A stretch of DNA of 64,000 nt from Isoetes taiwanensis (lineage: Eukaryota; Streptophyta; Lycopodiopsida; Isoetales; Isoetaceae): positions 18,552,677 to 18,616,676 of the forward strand of contig JAJEKV010000011.1 of assembly GCA_021234155.1 (NCBI GenBank), given 5' to 3'. The notes under the pieces were generated by a model. It worked only from the letters and a program-made list of their open reading frames with translations, was not told where the DNA came from and ran no database searches. The translations under genes and the position numbers were made by a program. This document shows positions 21,900 to 34,415 of the stretch, piece after piece. Numbering within the stretch: the stretch's first letter is position 1; each line of letters begins with the position of its first letter.

Positions 21900-24195
21900 G
21901 GCTAGTGTTCGATTATTACAAGGCCATGTTTATAGTAGATCTTTTTCTTTCATTTGAAGAACCAATTATTATTTTTTTCTTTTTTGGCCATGTCGAAATA
22001 AGGATATTCATGGTAGGTTTGGACATTTCAATGTTTCATTTGAGCTTTTTTCCTATTAATTCTATTGTGTGGTAAGATTGGATGTACCATTTGAGCCCAA
22101 GACCTTAGGATTTCATGGAGGCATGCTCAAGTTATGGCAAGCAAATTGAATAATAAGTGAGCCAAACTATTGGCGCAATTCAAAACTTGTTTAAGATTTA
22201 GGGCATCTTCCCATGATCTTCAGACCTCAAATTTCTAGCATGGCAAGGTCAATTTGCACACAAAGTTGCCTCGTGCCCATAGCTGAAGACCTGATCCTAT
22301 TTCTGGCATGGGCTTAAGGAATTTTAGCAAGCCTATCTATCATTCATAGAAAGGAGAAAATGAACCTCATTGTTCGAAAATAAAGCAAAAATTCTCGAGT
22401 TTCAAGTTGAAAACTTCAAGGTGAGGCGTGCTTGAGAACGCCAAGGATTTAAGGGAGGTATCGCAGCACTGAGCATAGTATCAGGAGGCTAGCCAGTTGC
22501 AAATTGTAACTCTAACTCCACTTTTAGAGCAAGGCAACACTCCATTTTCAGACAATATAGTCTATGTCAGTACGGTTGATGCACTTATTCCAGCATAGAA
22601 ATTGGTGGCCACTTTAGGCCACTTTCAACATGTTCTTCCTTCCTTGAACATTTTAAATAAAACTGGAAGCTGAATAAACACAAAAATGTCCTTAAAATTC
22701 ATTCCTTTCAAACATAACAACATTAGAAAATAAGTTCTTACTTGCTGAATCTTCATCAGGTATATTAACTACAAGGAAACTAGAGATCTTTTCACATTGC
22801 CTTGGCTAACTTGACAATATATCTGATCCGTGACTGCACAAAGGATGTTAGGAAACCTCCTGAAAGACCCATGCAGAAATGTTCCGAACATGGGTGGAGG
22901 CATTGCAGAAAATAGATCTGTGCAATCTGTGCAGTATTGACAAAGATATTCTAGCTAATGCATGAGCTACCTATCCTATAAAGTGCATGGTATAAGCTTG
23001 TTTGATGAATAGCAATATGCTCCACTGTAAGAAAATAGTGGAGGCTGAGAAAATAGCAATAGTATGTTGCACTGTAAGACTTGACAAATTTCATATCGAT
23101 TGCTACTAGTTAATGAGATAAAATCCCTTTGATGAAATCCCTGCTTAGATCTACCTAATATCGTCTATTCGAATAGTTCCACATCTAGCTGGTAACAATT
23201 GCCTTCACATGCATAATGAAAATGCAATATCTGACTGCAAGTTGTTGAGCTATAAACATTAAACATTCTGCAGAAAAAATGTCTAGGTTAATTGACAATG
23301 TGACCTATGGCAAGTGTACGCTAGCTTTAAGCAATCAGATATTGAAACAACATACCTTACTTTAAATTTGTCTGCAAATAGTACTAGACAAATCTACTAA
23401 GTTAAGAATAGTTCTTGAAATGCCATGATTTCTAGTTATCTGCATAGTGGCAGACTTGGCAACGCCTTTAGAAGAACATTGTGCACAATCACAAGCACGT
23501 AAAGATGTCACTTTTTAAACAAGTCAGAGTCAATCAGAAAGTTAGGTAGCAAGCTGTCAACAAGTATGAAACTCTTAGGTGTCTTCCAAAAAAATATGAT
23601 TGAGGAAATTCAGAGAGATATATGAAGAACCGAACTGGTACTCGTTTTCTTTTGGAGATGAAATGAGCAAGTTGTCTTCTTCGCATCAGCATAAAAGAGA
23701 TATGCCTTCTAGTAAAGGCTTTTTTTTTTCTCATGTCCAATAAGTACCCTTCTAGATATTTGCATTACTGCGATACTTCAAAGAGAGAACAAAAGCTAAC
23801 CTGAGGTTGTTGTACTGTATATCAATGAGTTGCTTGTAAAGCGCTATTAAATTTGAATGACAAAACTGGTTTTACATAGGCCTGAAAGGTATCCACCATG
23901 GTAAAAGACTTTGACCAAAATAAGGAATTCAATAATCTCTTATGGGCTGGGAAGCATAAACTAATCACATGAAAGAGTCAACTTGTCTGGAGGGTTCATA
24001 ACAATGCCATCTGCAATTCCTTTGAAATGATTATCTTCTAGAATTTATTATTGGCACAACCTTCATAAATATGTAGCAAAATAACAGGGGGTTGCAGGGG
24101 GATTTGATATAGATATAATTCTTGAAACCATAGACCATATCCCTAAAACAATGCAATGGGTTATTATAAAAAAAAACATAGATTTAAGATAAAAA
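21900..24195. other. AT-rich, no firm gene
   Basis: Neither strand has a long open frame. On the minus strand two short splice-flanked stretches (about 23845-23803, encoding LYKQLIDIQYNN, and 22833-22792, ending SRIRYIVKLAKAM and stop) could be small exons of a gene that starts near 25.2 kb, but the model is incomplete. Confidence 0.3.
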
Positions 24196-24204
24196 ATAGT
24201 CACA

Positions 24205-24300
24205 TTAGCTCACTAGTTAGATTGGTTAAAGTAGTCTTATTAGGACATTGAGTTATTTTAGTAGAGGTTCGAATCCCCGTATTTCATATTCTAAAAGCTT
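24205..24300 (+). mobile_element. tRNA-derived SINE fragment
   Basis: TAGCTCACTAGTTAGATTGG is A-box-like and is followed about 45 bases later by GAGGTTCGAATCCCC, a near-perfect B box. The arms between do not fold into an intact tRNA. The 3' limit is unclear. Confidence 0.5.
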
Positions 24301-24914
24301 AAATGAAACCGTATAGAGGCACGATATACCATCAAAACCTTAGGCAAACTCGTATTCGACATCTTAAAATCATAGGCGTCCCCAATCATAATTGAGCATA
24401 ATCGAAACGAGAGGTGTCCAGAGGCTCCAACATACAGTCTGGGCCGTAGGATTGACAGATCCGACGACTATGGTAGTCCAGGGTGCACCTCGTTTAGAAT
24501 ATGTAGCCATTAATAAGGGGGGCTCAAATTTGGAAATTGATGTTAACAGTGGCCTCGGAGTCGGAATAATATGAAATAATTAGCTGCTCAAGGTTGGAAC
24601 AATCTGGTGGAAAACAGACATGGAACCTTCGCTATATGTCATGTCACGATATGTTATTCAAGATCTTTTAAAGACAGAGACAAGCACAAAAATGTAGCTA
24701 AATCTCTTTCACCACTAAGACCATAAATATATGTTTGGAGGCAGATCAACCCACACGAAACATTTTTAGTGGCACAAGACAAAAGCTTGAGAATGACCAA
24801 CTTCTGGCATTTCAGAACATAATGAATGTGGGTGATCCCATATCAAAAAACTCAAGACTGTGACGAACACGCAGGAGACAACAAGACAATGAATACTCAC
24901 TAAAGCCAAAATCT

Positions 24915-25260
24915 TACCTGGAGGATTGGACCTTGCATAAATGCTTCTCCTTGCTTTGGTAACTTCTGATAGAGCGGCTTCTTCTGTTGAGATTAAAATA
25001 GAGAATTCGGAAAATCACTTCTTCAGGGATGTTCTTTGAAAAAACAAATGCGTTTTCATGCTTGGATTGTATGTTCCAGTGATTGCAGTGACAAGCAGCA
25101 AGGGTCGGAACATGGGTGATTTCAGGGAGAAGATACGAAGAATATGATCAAGAAGAAACTCAAACGGTTGCCCTATAAACAAGGAAATAAGACTGGAATA
25201 AACGGAAGTAGAAGATCCTTGGTGAGGCACGAGGCACGCATGCTCTCTCGCGACATCGTT
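24915..25260 (-). CDS. Possible 5' exons of an unidentified gene
   Basis: On the minus strand an acceptor-like TTTAATCTCAACAG leads into a ~67-base stretch that ends at a good donor (CAG|GTAAGA). One frame encodes KKPLYQKLPKQGEAFMQGP, another a Glu/Arg/Ser helix; I cannot decide between them. A 75-codon open stretch lies just upstream in a third frame, and an ATG occurs near 25250. A repeat related to 833-1000 abuts the 5' end. The model is a guess based on splice signals; no family is recognised. Confidence 0.2.
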
Positions 25261-25284
25261 CTGTATCTCCGTTGAAATTTTAGG

Positions 25285-25445
25285 TTCTTTTCTAATTTCC
25301 CTAGCCTTAGATTTGCATAAATGAAAATCTAATGGTGAATATTATGCCACTTCAGACTTTGATGAGGTGGAGATGCTACGTGGATAGCCTAGAATTGCAA
25401 GGAGAGTTGCACGCTTGGTTAGGCTGGCGTGCTAAAAATAAATGA
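25285..25445 (-). repeat. Dispersed ~150-bp repeat, copy B
   Basis: Its reverse complement matches 833-1000 from the TTTTAGCA...CCAGC start to the final AAATTA, at roughly 70-75% identity by eye. As in copy A, a candidate coding start follows immediately. Confidence 0.6.
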
Positions 25446-25740
25446 CACACCTTACAAAACCCACATCACATTTAGTGACATTAGCATAATACTATTTTGG
25501 CATACGAATACCCCCCTAAACTATGTAAAACCATATGTAATACCCAATCCTTTCTTCAATTGCACAAGATAATGACATGAACTCATTCAAGTCAAATATA
25601 TATTATGTGACCCTTAATTTTTTGTGTTTGGACATCATCGCTCCATGTACGTCTACATATGGCCTAGCCCTAATGACTCTAGTTAAGTGTAAGCGAATAA
25701 CTATTCTACATCATTATCACAACCCTCCTCTTTTGTATAA

Positions 25741-26063
25741 GGGAATGGCCCGGTGAGCGGCATTCCAGCATAGGAAAATTGACCGATGCCGGAGGCAGAG
25801 GCCTGTTTGAATGTGATGGAATGCCGCCCACTGGGCCATTCACTCAACGTGAATGACGGGCAGGCTGCATTCAGCCGTGGATGCTAGGTGGATAGCTAAG
25901 ATCAATTTCTAGAATACAGAGTAGCACCGGAACAAGATTTCAGAATGTAGACCAACATTTCAGAATGTAGACCAACAATAGCGGCAGGCGACATCCACAA
26001 AATGAATCTTCGCCATGTGCCAAACATGGATTGGCTCATACAGCTGAATGCAGCCTACCCGAT
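25741..26063. repeat. Foldback with two successive inverted repeats
   Basis: Arms 25741-25767 and 25817-25843 are near-perfect reverse complements (GGAATGGCCC against GGGCCATTC). A second pair, 25857-25877 and 26041-26061, shares GGCTGCATTCAGC. Between lies a 22-base tandem pair (TTTCAGAATGTAGACCAACA). A short repeat related to 833-1000 follows. Probably a composite MITE-like element. Confidence 0.6.
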
Positions 26064-26158
26064 TTTTACGTTTAGCACTCTAGCCTATAGTGCCTATAGC
26101 CGTTTTTGCAATTGCAGCCTATCCACATAGCACCTCCACCTTAGCATTATCCATAGCC

Positions 26159-26162
26159 AGAC

Positions 26163-26198
<36 letters not shown>

Positions 26199-26212
26199 AC
26201 ACAGACAAATTA
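26159..26212 (+). mobile_element. Poly(A) tract flanked by a 10-bp direct repeat
   Basis: AGACAAATTA occurs directly before (26159-26168) and shortly after (26203-26212) a run of about 30 A. This is the footprint expected of target-primed reverse transcription that copied little beyond a poly(A) tail. It follows repeat copy C (about 26060-26165). Confidence 0.45.
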
Positions 26213-26214
26213 GA

Positions 26215-28910
26215 AAATGAGAAGAAAATGCTAACAGAGATGGGAGAAGGCACAACTTCGACCTTGTATCCTGCGTTTGCAACCCATTCTAAAACCAAGG
26301 GAGCGTATTCTTTCTAAAAAAGCATTCGCATTTGTTGTTCGTTTAGTCCTTAGTCCGATGCTTATATCTTTAGATAATAGCAATGTAGCTTAGATCTAAG
26401 CCCATATCATGGAAACGTCCTATGTTGTGAGCAAATGTTGCTTGGCCGACTTTTGAATTGCTATTATTGGCAATTTTTCTGGGCTCATAACCCCGTTGTC
26501 TTTAAATAGTTATCTGATCGTTCTTTTCCATGCCCTTATTTCCATTGGTCTCTCTCCTGTCTCTCCCCTGGTAGAGTCCGTAACCACCTAGCCATCGTGG
26601 TTCATGGTTCTATCTTTTCATCCGTGGTTCTTATGCCATTACATGTACTTTTGGATTTGAAAACTGGTTTAAATAATCAACTCCCTCTCTCTTGAACAAG
26701 CATCGAGTTTTTTTATTAGCTCGCATAGCATTTTGAATTTTCTTTCTACTCAGACTCAAAAGATGATTGTTGCAACACTGTACTTCGAAGCCAAGCTAAC
26801 ATTTAATTCGATTCAGTTCTTCAAGTGGCTAGGCATGGAGTGGACCTATTCTTGTGCCTTAACAATAGAGTTGTCAGGCGATGGACCAAAAATGGTGCAT
26901 TTGCACTGTTCACTTTAAAATTCATATAAAATCAATGGCTCAAAATTCAATAAAACCCTTCTTCGAAGTCCATATATGGCAGTCATATTCCATATAAAAA
27001 TGTCTAAAAATCTATCTACCTTTATCCATTAAAGTTATACTTAGGTGAATCCAAGGGGGTCATGCCAAGACTGCCTTATATTTACATAAGGTAAAACTGT
27101 CTTAATAAAATGATTTTTTTTATTTTTTTCAGTATTTTTTTATTTATTTATGCGAGCTAGAGAGCACAACACAAAAAACTGTCCCTCATTTCAAGATATG
27201 AGAAGGAAGATAGGGTTCATCGAATATGACAGGGTCAAAACTGTTTTCTGTCTTCTGTGGACCAATAATTATTTTAACATGAAATTAGAGATCTATATTA
27301 CCAAGGAAGGCTTGCATCCATAAAAAAAAATATAGCTCATAATAAAATATGATCTACATGCACTATTATCATACTCAACCTACAATACTTCTGGTAGCAA
27401 ACACAGTAATAAGTTTATGATAGCAAGTGAAAAGTAGGTTTCTTTGTGTTTTTTGCAATATATGACATCAAGAACCTCTATGCACATGTATTATTATAGG
27501 TGAGTTGAAAAAGAGTGTTATCTTGATTAAATGATTCAAATTTTGACAAGTCTAAGTATTGATCATTAATGGTCCATGGATATTTATATTTAAATCTTGC
27601 AACTACTATGCAACTTTCACATCAAATTTGAGATCTATGTTGCCAATGAAGTCTTGCATTCATAAAAAATATAGCATTTCCTAAAAGATGAACTATATGT
27701 ACAATTAGCATACTTAAACTCCAATATTGTGTCGTAACAAACACAATCAAATGTAGAGAATGCATGATTAGAGATCCTTTAGTCAACATTGAAATAATTA
27801 TAACTTATGAATGCTTCAAAAAAACATCAAACAATAGCTCTTAGAGTCAACAACTTATGACCACAAGAATTAGGCCAAAACTTTTAATAGTAAAAGAGAA
27901 ATAATTCATACCCTCAAACCGCTCTTTTGTGCAAAATTGGGTATGCCAACTTCATCTAATGTCACATAATAGTGAAAAAACATGGGAATATACAAATCAA
28001 TATGTTTTATCATAAAAAATCATTAGCTTTTGATTTTAGCAATGTTTGGACCCCTTTGTGCTAGAAAATATGAAGAATGCAGTTCTGGACTAGTACAAAA
28101 ACTGCTAAATTGTATGAGGTTTGGACAATTACCACAAGATATGGGTGAATCCATTGGTCATGAAATTCTTCTGGATCATAAAGAATCAAGTGAAGATTCA
28201 AAAAGTAGTGGTAGATTGCAAAATGGAGAAGTTCCTCTCTAGATATATGGGTTTAAGTGGCAGAGGTACGATGGTCAAATTTTGGTCCATGGACCACAGA
28301 TGGTCCAGTGGACAACTCTAGTGTTAAACATAGATAAACTACTCTTCCGTGAGGACCTTGAAATAATGTGATATGCCTTTCACACCTATTTTGTAGTAAT
28401 GTCGCTTTACCTTGCTTCCTATGTTTTCTGTACAACAATGTGAAAACCATAATCATGCATGGCATATTCCCATCATATGGCTCTCTACCTCAAGGTCTGT
28501 CTTCCCAGGCTTACCATACCAGCTTTAGCGCCTCTGGCTCCAATGAATATGAAGGTCTTTCTATTATATCAAGCAATCTTCGCCTTGAAAATGCGACAAT
28601 GATGTTGTTAAGCATTAAGCATTGCCTTTGAAGCTAATGCAAGTCCAATTTTCTTGGTGTATTCTTACACAATAAATTCCCTACACAAAAGCTCTGCCTA
28701 ATAGAAATTAGCATCTCGTCAACATGAACATCGCCACTACCTTGTTGTGGATCAAAATGAGAGGCCTTACCTTTTTGCCCTATCCTACAAATTTTTGAAC
28801 AAATCCTTCTTTCCATAAAATGAATGTCATATATCATTATTATATGGTGGTAAGCAATTCCAAGTATGATTGTTTACGCAATTCTAGTGTGTTATTTGCC
28901 TTGGAGCTAT
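26215..28910. other. AT-rich non-coding, with a diverged tandem duplication
   Basis: No gene is supported. Segments 27279-27415 and 27612-27750 are diverged copies (shared GAGATCTAT, CTTGCAT, CATAAAAAA and ATATAGC blocks), offset by about 333 bases. A short palindrome TGGTCCATGGACCA occurs near 28281. Confidence 0.4.
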
Positions 28911-28912
28911 CC

Positions 28913-28913
<1 letters not shown>

Positions 28914-29008
<95 letters not shown>

Positions 29009-29065
29009 ACGCCACTAGGCAGCATCCAACTGGATATGTGACCACCAACCACTACATTGTTCGGT
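28914..29065 (-). mobile_element. SINE 3' end with long (TATC)n tail
   Basis: Plus-strand GATA units run from about 28914 to 29008 (about 23 units). Directly beyond lies the reverse complement of the 3' end of the SINE at 30255-30465 (CCAGTTGGATG.TGCCTAGTGGC). The microsatellite is therefore the SINE tail, grown far longer than in the sister copy. Confidence 0.7.
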
Positions 29066-29857
29066 TGGGCGGCCTTCTAATTCCGATGCAGTTCAAAGCA
29101 TTGTGGAATCTAGTATCAGCGGAAAATTTCTTCTTCGAATATTGCAACTTCCATTCATTGAATCTATCAATCATACACAATATTGAAATGCCATCGAAGT
29201 AGAAGGGTCGTGATGAGCATTAGAATCCTTGACAAGCTAACCACATCCATTTTGGAAGACCTAAAGACATAAATTAGCATGAAATTTTCAAACAACTAAT
29301 ATCAATTGCTCGCAAACCCTAAAGATCGAGAGACGATAATGTGTACATTTCATTCTCTTGCAGAAAGGAAAACTATCAAAATGCCTTTGGATTTAGGGTA
29401 TTGATCCAAAATATCAAATAGCACATAGCCAACTATAATACTATATGCGAATCTGAACAATATATATAATATATCGTATTTTTCAAATTGCCCCTTGTTG
29501 ACAATAAAAATTTTAATGACACATAAGATTATAGTCTTATTCATCAGATTAACAATTGCAAATTTGGATCAAAATCAGATTAGCATTAGATTTATTTGAT
29601 CAAATGTTTTCATCATTGGGCACAACATTTTAGGATCAGATTTAAATTATGTATTGGTCAGCCATTCATCATTGATAAAAATGTTTTAGTTATAAGCTTT
29701 ATCGTCCACAGAAGCATGTTGCATTTGATCAATTGTTTTCATCAATAATAAAACCATTTTAGAATCAGATTTAAATCATTTATTTGATCAGCCTTTTTTA
29801 TCACTGATCAGACATTTTAGTCATAAGCTTTATCAACATATGCATGTTGCATCTACA

Positions 29858-30030
29858 TAGAATAGAATAGAATAGAATAGAATAGAATAGTTTTTTTAAC
29901 GTCCACGGAGACCAATAGGTCATGGGACCCATACAATGGGCTAGTACAATCATTACTACTAGGATTAAAAAACCCCTGCCTCGAAAGGTTTTCAAGGGAA
30001 AAACCTTTGCAGTAATGATGATACTAGACA
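29858..30030 (-). mobile_element. RTE-like LINE 3' end with (ATTCT)n tail
   Basis: Plus-strand AGAAT units are followed by GTCCACGGAGACCAATAGG, then GGATTAAAAAACCCC and the CCC...AAAACC block in the reverse order expected of a minus-strand copy. It is truncated to about 170 bases. Bases 29070-29857 before it are non-coding. Confidence 0.75.
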
Positions 30031-30254
30031 AGCAGAGATAATGACTACTGAGGGCTCAGTAATTGCAGACGTTTATCTAGAACCTCATGTATGTATAATG
30101 CCAAGTCATGCACAGATGGTGCTCTGAGAAGTTGTGGATATTGCAAAAGGAATTTGCACGAATGCTAGCATGTGGTCAATGATAAATGAATTGCTTAAAT
30201 AGATAATGTTATAAAAAGGACATTCATTTCTTTGAAAAATTAACTAACGTGTTT

Positions 30255-30467
30255 AGGTGTTTGGGCTAGTGGTAACACAACAGTTCTAGCAACTACAGGT
30301 CTCAAGTTCGAGATCACCTAGAATCACAATCTGAACTATTGGGTGTCAAATCCCACAATAGCAATGTAAAGTGTTTGGGGGTAGGGCCCAATTAGTGTGT
30401 GGTTACATGTCCAGTTGGATGTTGCCTAGTGGCTTGATGTTAAAACAACTATCTATCTATCTATCAT
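30255..30467 (+). mobile_element. tRNA-derived SINE with (TATC)n tail
   Basis: GGGCTAGTGGTAACAC is a good A box and CAAGTTCGAGATCACC contains a B box. The body runs through CCAGTTGGATGTTGCC to a tail of four TATC units. The copy at 28914-29065 shares the 3' half. This shows a SINE family with a tRNA-like head and tandem tetramer tail. Confidence 0.7.
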
Positions 30468-30469
30468 CC

Positions 30470-30541
30470 ACATTCGAATTTTGGCATATCATAATCTGGG
30501 GCCAAAACCATAGCCGATATTCCCCAGCATTGGTTGTGTTT

Positions 30542-30601
<60 letters not shown>

Positions 30602-30810
30602 GTAGCCTTGGAGCCAAAGCCACATTCGAATTTTGGCATATCATATATGGGGCCAAAGCCATATCCGATATTCTGCGGTTTTTCTTTTTCTTTTTTTTGG
30701 TAGCCATGGGGCCAAAGCCATAGCCGAAATTCTGCAGCATTGGTTGTGTTTGTTTTTTTCTTTTTTTTTTTTTTTTTTTCTCTTGTTTTTTTTTTTTTTT
30801 TTTTGGGGCT
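30470..30810. repeat. Three local copies of a poly(T)-containing unit
   Basis: A unit with GCCATAGCCGATATTC, GCATTGGTTGTGTTTG, a long T run and then GGTAGCC.TGG is present about two and a half times (from about 30476, 30630 and 30703). The first T run is about 60 bases. The long Phe/Lys runs predicted here are not genes. Confidence 0.75.
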
Positions 30811-31160
30811 TCAATTAAGTTTGCATAAGTCATTTCATATTGCATGAGGGTATTCTTTCAATGGTTGGGACTATTATTCCGGTATTGTATTGTATTTAAA
30901 ATGGTATTTTTATCCATGTTTGAGGTGCTTATTTGGTGTGAAAGACAAATTTCTATTTTAGTGTTTTGTATATGGGCTATTTCATAATGGTGTGAGAAAG
31001 GTAACTTATCATGGCATTTTAGAAAGTTCTGTTGTGCCTGAGCTGTTCTTGCATGCCCCGAACTTAGCGCCTATATCACATGCCAGATCACCATGCACCC
31101 ATATCACATGCCTCAAGTTTCTTGAGCCGGTTTGTGAAGCTGAAGCCACGAAGACCCTAT

Positions 31161-31934
31161 TAGTTTTTTTTTTGAAAGATCAACTTAATTAATATTAATA
31201 CAGAGTAAGTACAAGAAGAGCGATACAAGGGTACTCCTGCCCACACATAAGCGAGAACCCAAACGGCACGTATACCTACCTACGACTCATGAAACAAACC
31301 TGCCAATGCTATCTACAATGAAGAGGGTCCTTTCCCAGACAGCTGCCTTGAACTGCTCTTTCCGAGGGGATGCCAGGTAAGAAAGATATAATTTGTACCT
31401 CAACTGTGGGATCAAAACCCCAGGCTGCACCTCCTCATTCCTGAACACCTTCATTCGTCGTCGCTTCCAAATGAGCCACAGTAACCAAGCCGTGCACAAA
31501 TGAGGCCAGACACTAAAACTGGGACCACCCACTAGGATACACCCCCAAAAGAACCTCTTGACTACGGAGCGAGATGTGAAAGAGGCGTTGGACCCACTGC
31601 CATGCCGAATTGGATCTCCGAAAGCAAAACAAACATCTCCCGTCGGTCTCAACACGGTCACCACACATTGGACCGTCGGCCGACAGCCGGATTGATCCTG
31701 TGAACCCACGTGCTCACCCTCAGGGAACGGTGCACTATACGCCACAAAGAACACACCGAATCTTGGGGGCGGACGGGTTCCACACCCCATCTCCGGATAT
31801 TGCCCCATCATCATCCCCGACACTGGAGACTCCAAATTGTCCGAGGGAGGCAGCCCATCCTGAATTGCCAAACGCTCATAACAGGACTTTACAAAATTTG
31901 AGGGGTCAACTTTGGGATGACAACTTGCTTGCAT
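31161..31934 (-). mobile_element. L1-type LINE 3' end
   Basis: The minus strand has a 215-codon frame whose last third (LCTAWLLWLIWKRRRMKVFRN) matches the Trp/Arg-rich C-terminal zinc-binding region typical of plant L1 ORF2 proteins. Downstream the sequence reads TTAATATTAATTAAGTTGATCTTTC and then A10, a classic plant L1 3' end. Upstream parts (RT, endonuclease) are missing or scrambled. Bases 30811-31160 hold no gene. Confidence 0.65.
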
Positions 31935-32970
31935 ACCCGTCTCTACCCATTTGCTTGCTTGCAGTTTTTATTTCTTTTATTTCTTTGTGTTTCCCTGGAA
32001 TCAGAAGTTCGACGTCCTTTCTGGTTTCAGGCAAAGGCTTTCGGCGTCCTTTCTGGTTCCAGGCAAAGGATGGTTTTCAGCATCCAGACAGAGGCTTTTC
32101 TCTTGGCCAGGGCTTTTCTCCTTGCAATTTTTTTTTCCCAGCAACAGGTTGCGGGATGCTCTGCAGGGAATGGCAGCCGATTGTGCCTTTGGCGCTGAGG
32201 CGTTTGAGCATGGCCAGTGCATCTTCCTGTTTGTTTTGCACCATTGGGTTTTGTGAATTTAGTTTGCACCATTGAAACTTTAGTCAGGGTAAGGAGAAAA
32301 AAATTCTGAGGCACTTGATTTGGCTTCAATTGTTTTGCATTTTTTTTCAATTTGTTTCTTTTACACCATTGACATTGGAGTGCGAGTGATTTTGAATATA
32401 ATATAGATTATTGACCAAATCAATGGTCACAAATGTTCGATAATCTTCTTTTTCGTTATTATTCATTCTTTATCGGGTTTTTCCTTGTCTTTGATTTTTG
32501 ACCACTGATCTTTGGAATATTCTTTGTAAATCAAAGGCCATTAAATTTTTGGCCAATAATTCGCCCGCCACTTCCAATGGTCGAAATGCCACACATGGTC
32601 AGAAGATTAAAAAAAGAGAGAGAGAGAGAGAGATTCGGCGCATCCGGAGCCAAGGCCATGAGATTCGGCGAAGAAGCTCCAGGCCTTCACCATGCTCCGG
32701 CTCCACGCCCACAGCAAGTCTACTGGCAAATCTACAACTCTACTGGCATATCCGGCAAATCTACACCACGCCCTCAGCAAGTCTACTGGGCAAATGCAAA
32801 ACTCAAGAAGAAAATCCGAATGCATGCCTCTGCTGGCAGCAGAATCGACCTTAAAAGCAGAATTCATAGGGACAGGAGGATCATCCTGGAAGCGGAATCG
32901 ACCATAGCCGGAATCGACCCTTCCGCACCGCAGGTTGCTGCTGGTTATGCCCTATTCCGGTGCCTCCCAA
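31935..32970. other. No firm gene; short tandem repeats
   Basis: A 30-base pair of repeats (CGTCCTTTCTGGTT.CAGGC) lies at 32011-32070. An (AG)n run follows near 32617, and then a CTACTGGCAAAT repeat cluster at 32718-32800. The long plus-strand open frame across this part has repeat-derived composition. Confidence 0.4.
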
Positions 32971-32973
32971 GCT

Positions 32974-33405
32974 TCAGAATACAGAAATTAAGAGGATTTT
33001 TCCTGCGCAAACCACGATTCTTGGCACAGAACTGTGCACCTGAGATGGGTTATTCATCACATTTACACTTCTCCATGTTCCGGTCTCTAAATCCAAGCTT
33101 GCAAGCTTGCCGGAATCAAAATACGCAAAAGAATATCTCCCACAAACTATTCTGTAATGCATTGGCCAGCTGCCCATTGCTTTCCATCGATCTGAGACTG
33201 GCAACAAATGCTCGTCCCTTTCCTCCGGCAACAAAAATCCCAAATGATCCTCGGTTTTGCTCTTCCAATCCGCCTTCAAACATCCTCGTCTAGGGCGTAA
33301 ATTGACCCAGATCCTTTCTGTCTGCCCCTTTTGTGCAGAACCCGTCCTTCTTCCAGCAGATAATCCAAATCGGCAGCTCTGAAACTGAATAAGCTCTAGC
33401 CGCAA
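32974..33405 (-). pseudogene. Possible F-box/Kelch-type protein fragment
   Basis: The minus frame contains FAYFDSGKLASLDLETGTWR followed by a VVCAGKILLISVF stretch. A 'fills a named variable, then describes the wearer's view of the gene' pattern of D.ETG.W and V..GK.L is common in plant F-box/Kelch substrate adaptors of SCF ubiquitin ligases. The frame stops soon after, with no further Kelch blades and no F-box upstream. I therefore treat it as a fragment; identity is tentative. Confidence 0.25.
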
Positions 33406-33409
33406 AGGC

Positions 33410-34410
33410 GCACCTGCCCAAAGAAGAAAGCGGCATGCTTTCTTGTCCTTCTATTCTTAAACCATGCCTTAGCCGATTTCTTGAACGCTCAAGCCAACAA
33501 GCAGCCGATTTTTAGAACTCTTGGCCAACAAGCAGCTCAAATCAGCAAAAAAATACGCGCTGCCTACGATTTTTCATACAATACCCAGCCTAAATCTAGG
33601 CCAAACCATCGGTGAGATACCCTCCCCAAATACCAAACAAAATAATTAGAACATTATCAATGGTCACAAATAAAAAATGCAAATATAAAGTGATGAATTA
33701 CAGCAACAATAATAAAATGTGATGACTAGTAATACATGTTAAGCACTTGTACATATTCCGCACTTGTATCATCCAAAATTATCTAAATTACACCGCACCT
33801 AGGCATGATATGGAAAAGTTTCCATGGAAGAGCAATGATGCCAATAACACCATATGCAGTAGCTCAAGCAAGTTTGAAGTCAATGTCGTGGAGGGACAGT
33901 ACGATTATTGATACCTATGCCTGCCTTCATATGCAAGGTATTAAGCCAAGAAACTAAACTTTAGCTAGCAAAATTCTTGCTTAAATATGGGGAGGAAAGG
34001 GACAGTAGGATCTCAAAGAGACACCACAAAATCAATTATGATCAAGCAAAGGGAACACCTTACAAGACAGCAGCAGACAACAATTCTTTTGCGGGTCCCA
34101 ATATGTGGATTGGTAGAAAAACTACATAGAGATTGGTAGAAAAACTACATAGAGAAAGATATAACATGTTACAGTAACCATAAATAATATTCTACTTGCC
34201 ATACCATTAAAGAATTTTATGAGATGAAATGGGGCATGCAACGCTCAATGGGTGAGGCCAAGTTGGCATCTTTTATGTGTCCGAATACAGTGCTTTCAGC
34301 ACCAGAACAAAACCGAAAAATCATACAACAGATTGCAAGAAGAAATCATATACAGAATTGCAAAGAAGCAAAACACCTTTGAATGAAAAGTAGGTGAATG
34401 CTTTTCCTAA
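33410..34410. other. 3' flank of the nuclear protein gene
   Basis: AT-rich non-coding sequence containing a 24-base tandem pair (GATTGGTAGAAAAACTACAT) at about 34109-34157. It probably includes the 3' untranslated region of the minus-strand gene that ends at 34416. Confidence 0.4.
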
Positions 34411-34415
34411 TTCCA

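Noticed and set aside
24205-24280. tRNA gene on the plus strand
   Set aside because: The acceptor and anticodon stems do not form; only pol III promoter-like boxes are kept.
28840-29052. SIYL-repeat protein
   Set aside because: It is the translation of the GATA microsatellite tail of a SINE.
30457-30845. Long poly-Lys or poly-Phe open frames
   Set aside because: They are translations of poly(T) and poly(A) runs.
32577-33293. 238-codon plus-strand ORF as a gene
   Set aside because: Composition comes from (AG)n and CTACTGGCAAAT repeats; the opposite strand has the better protein-like frame.
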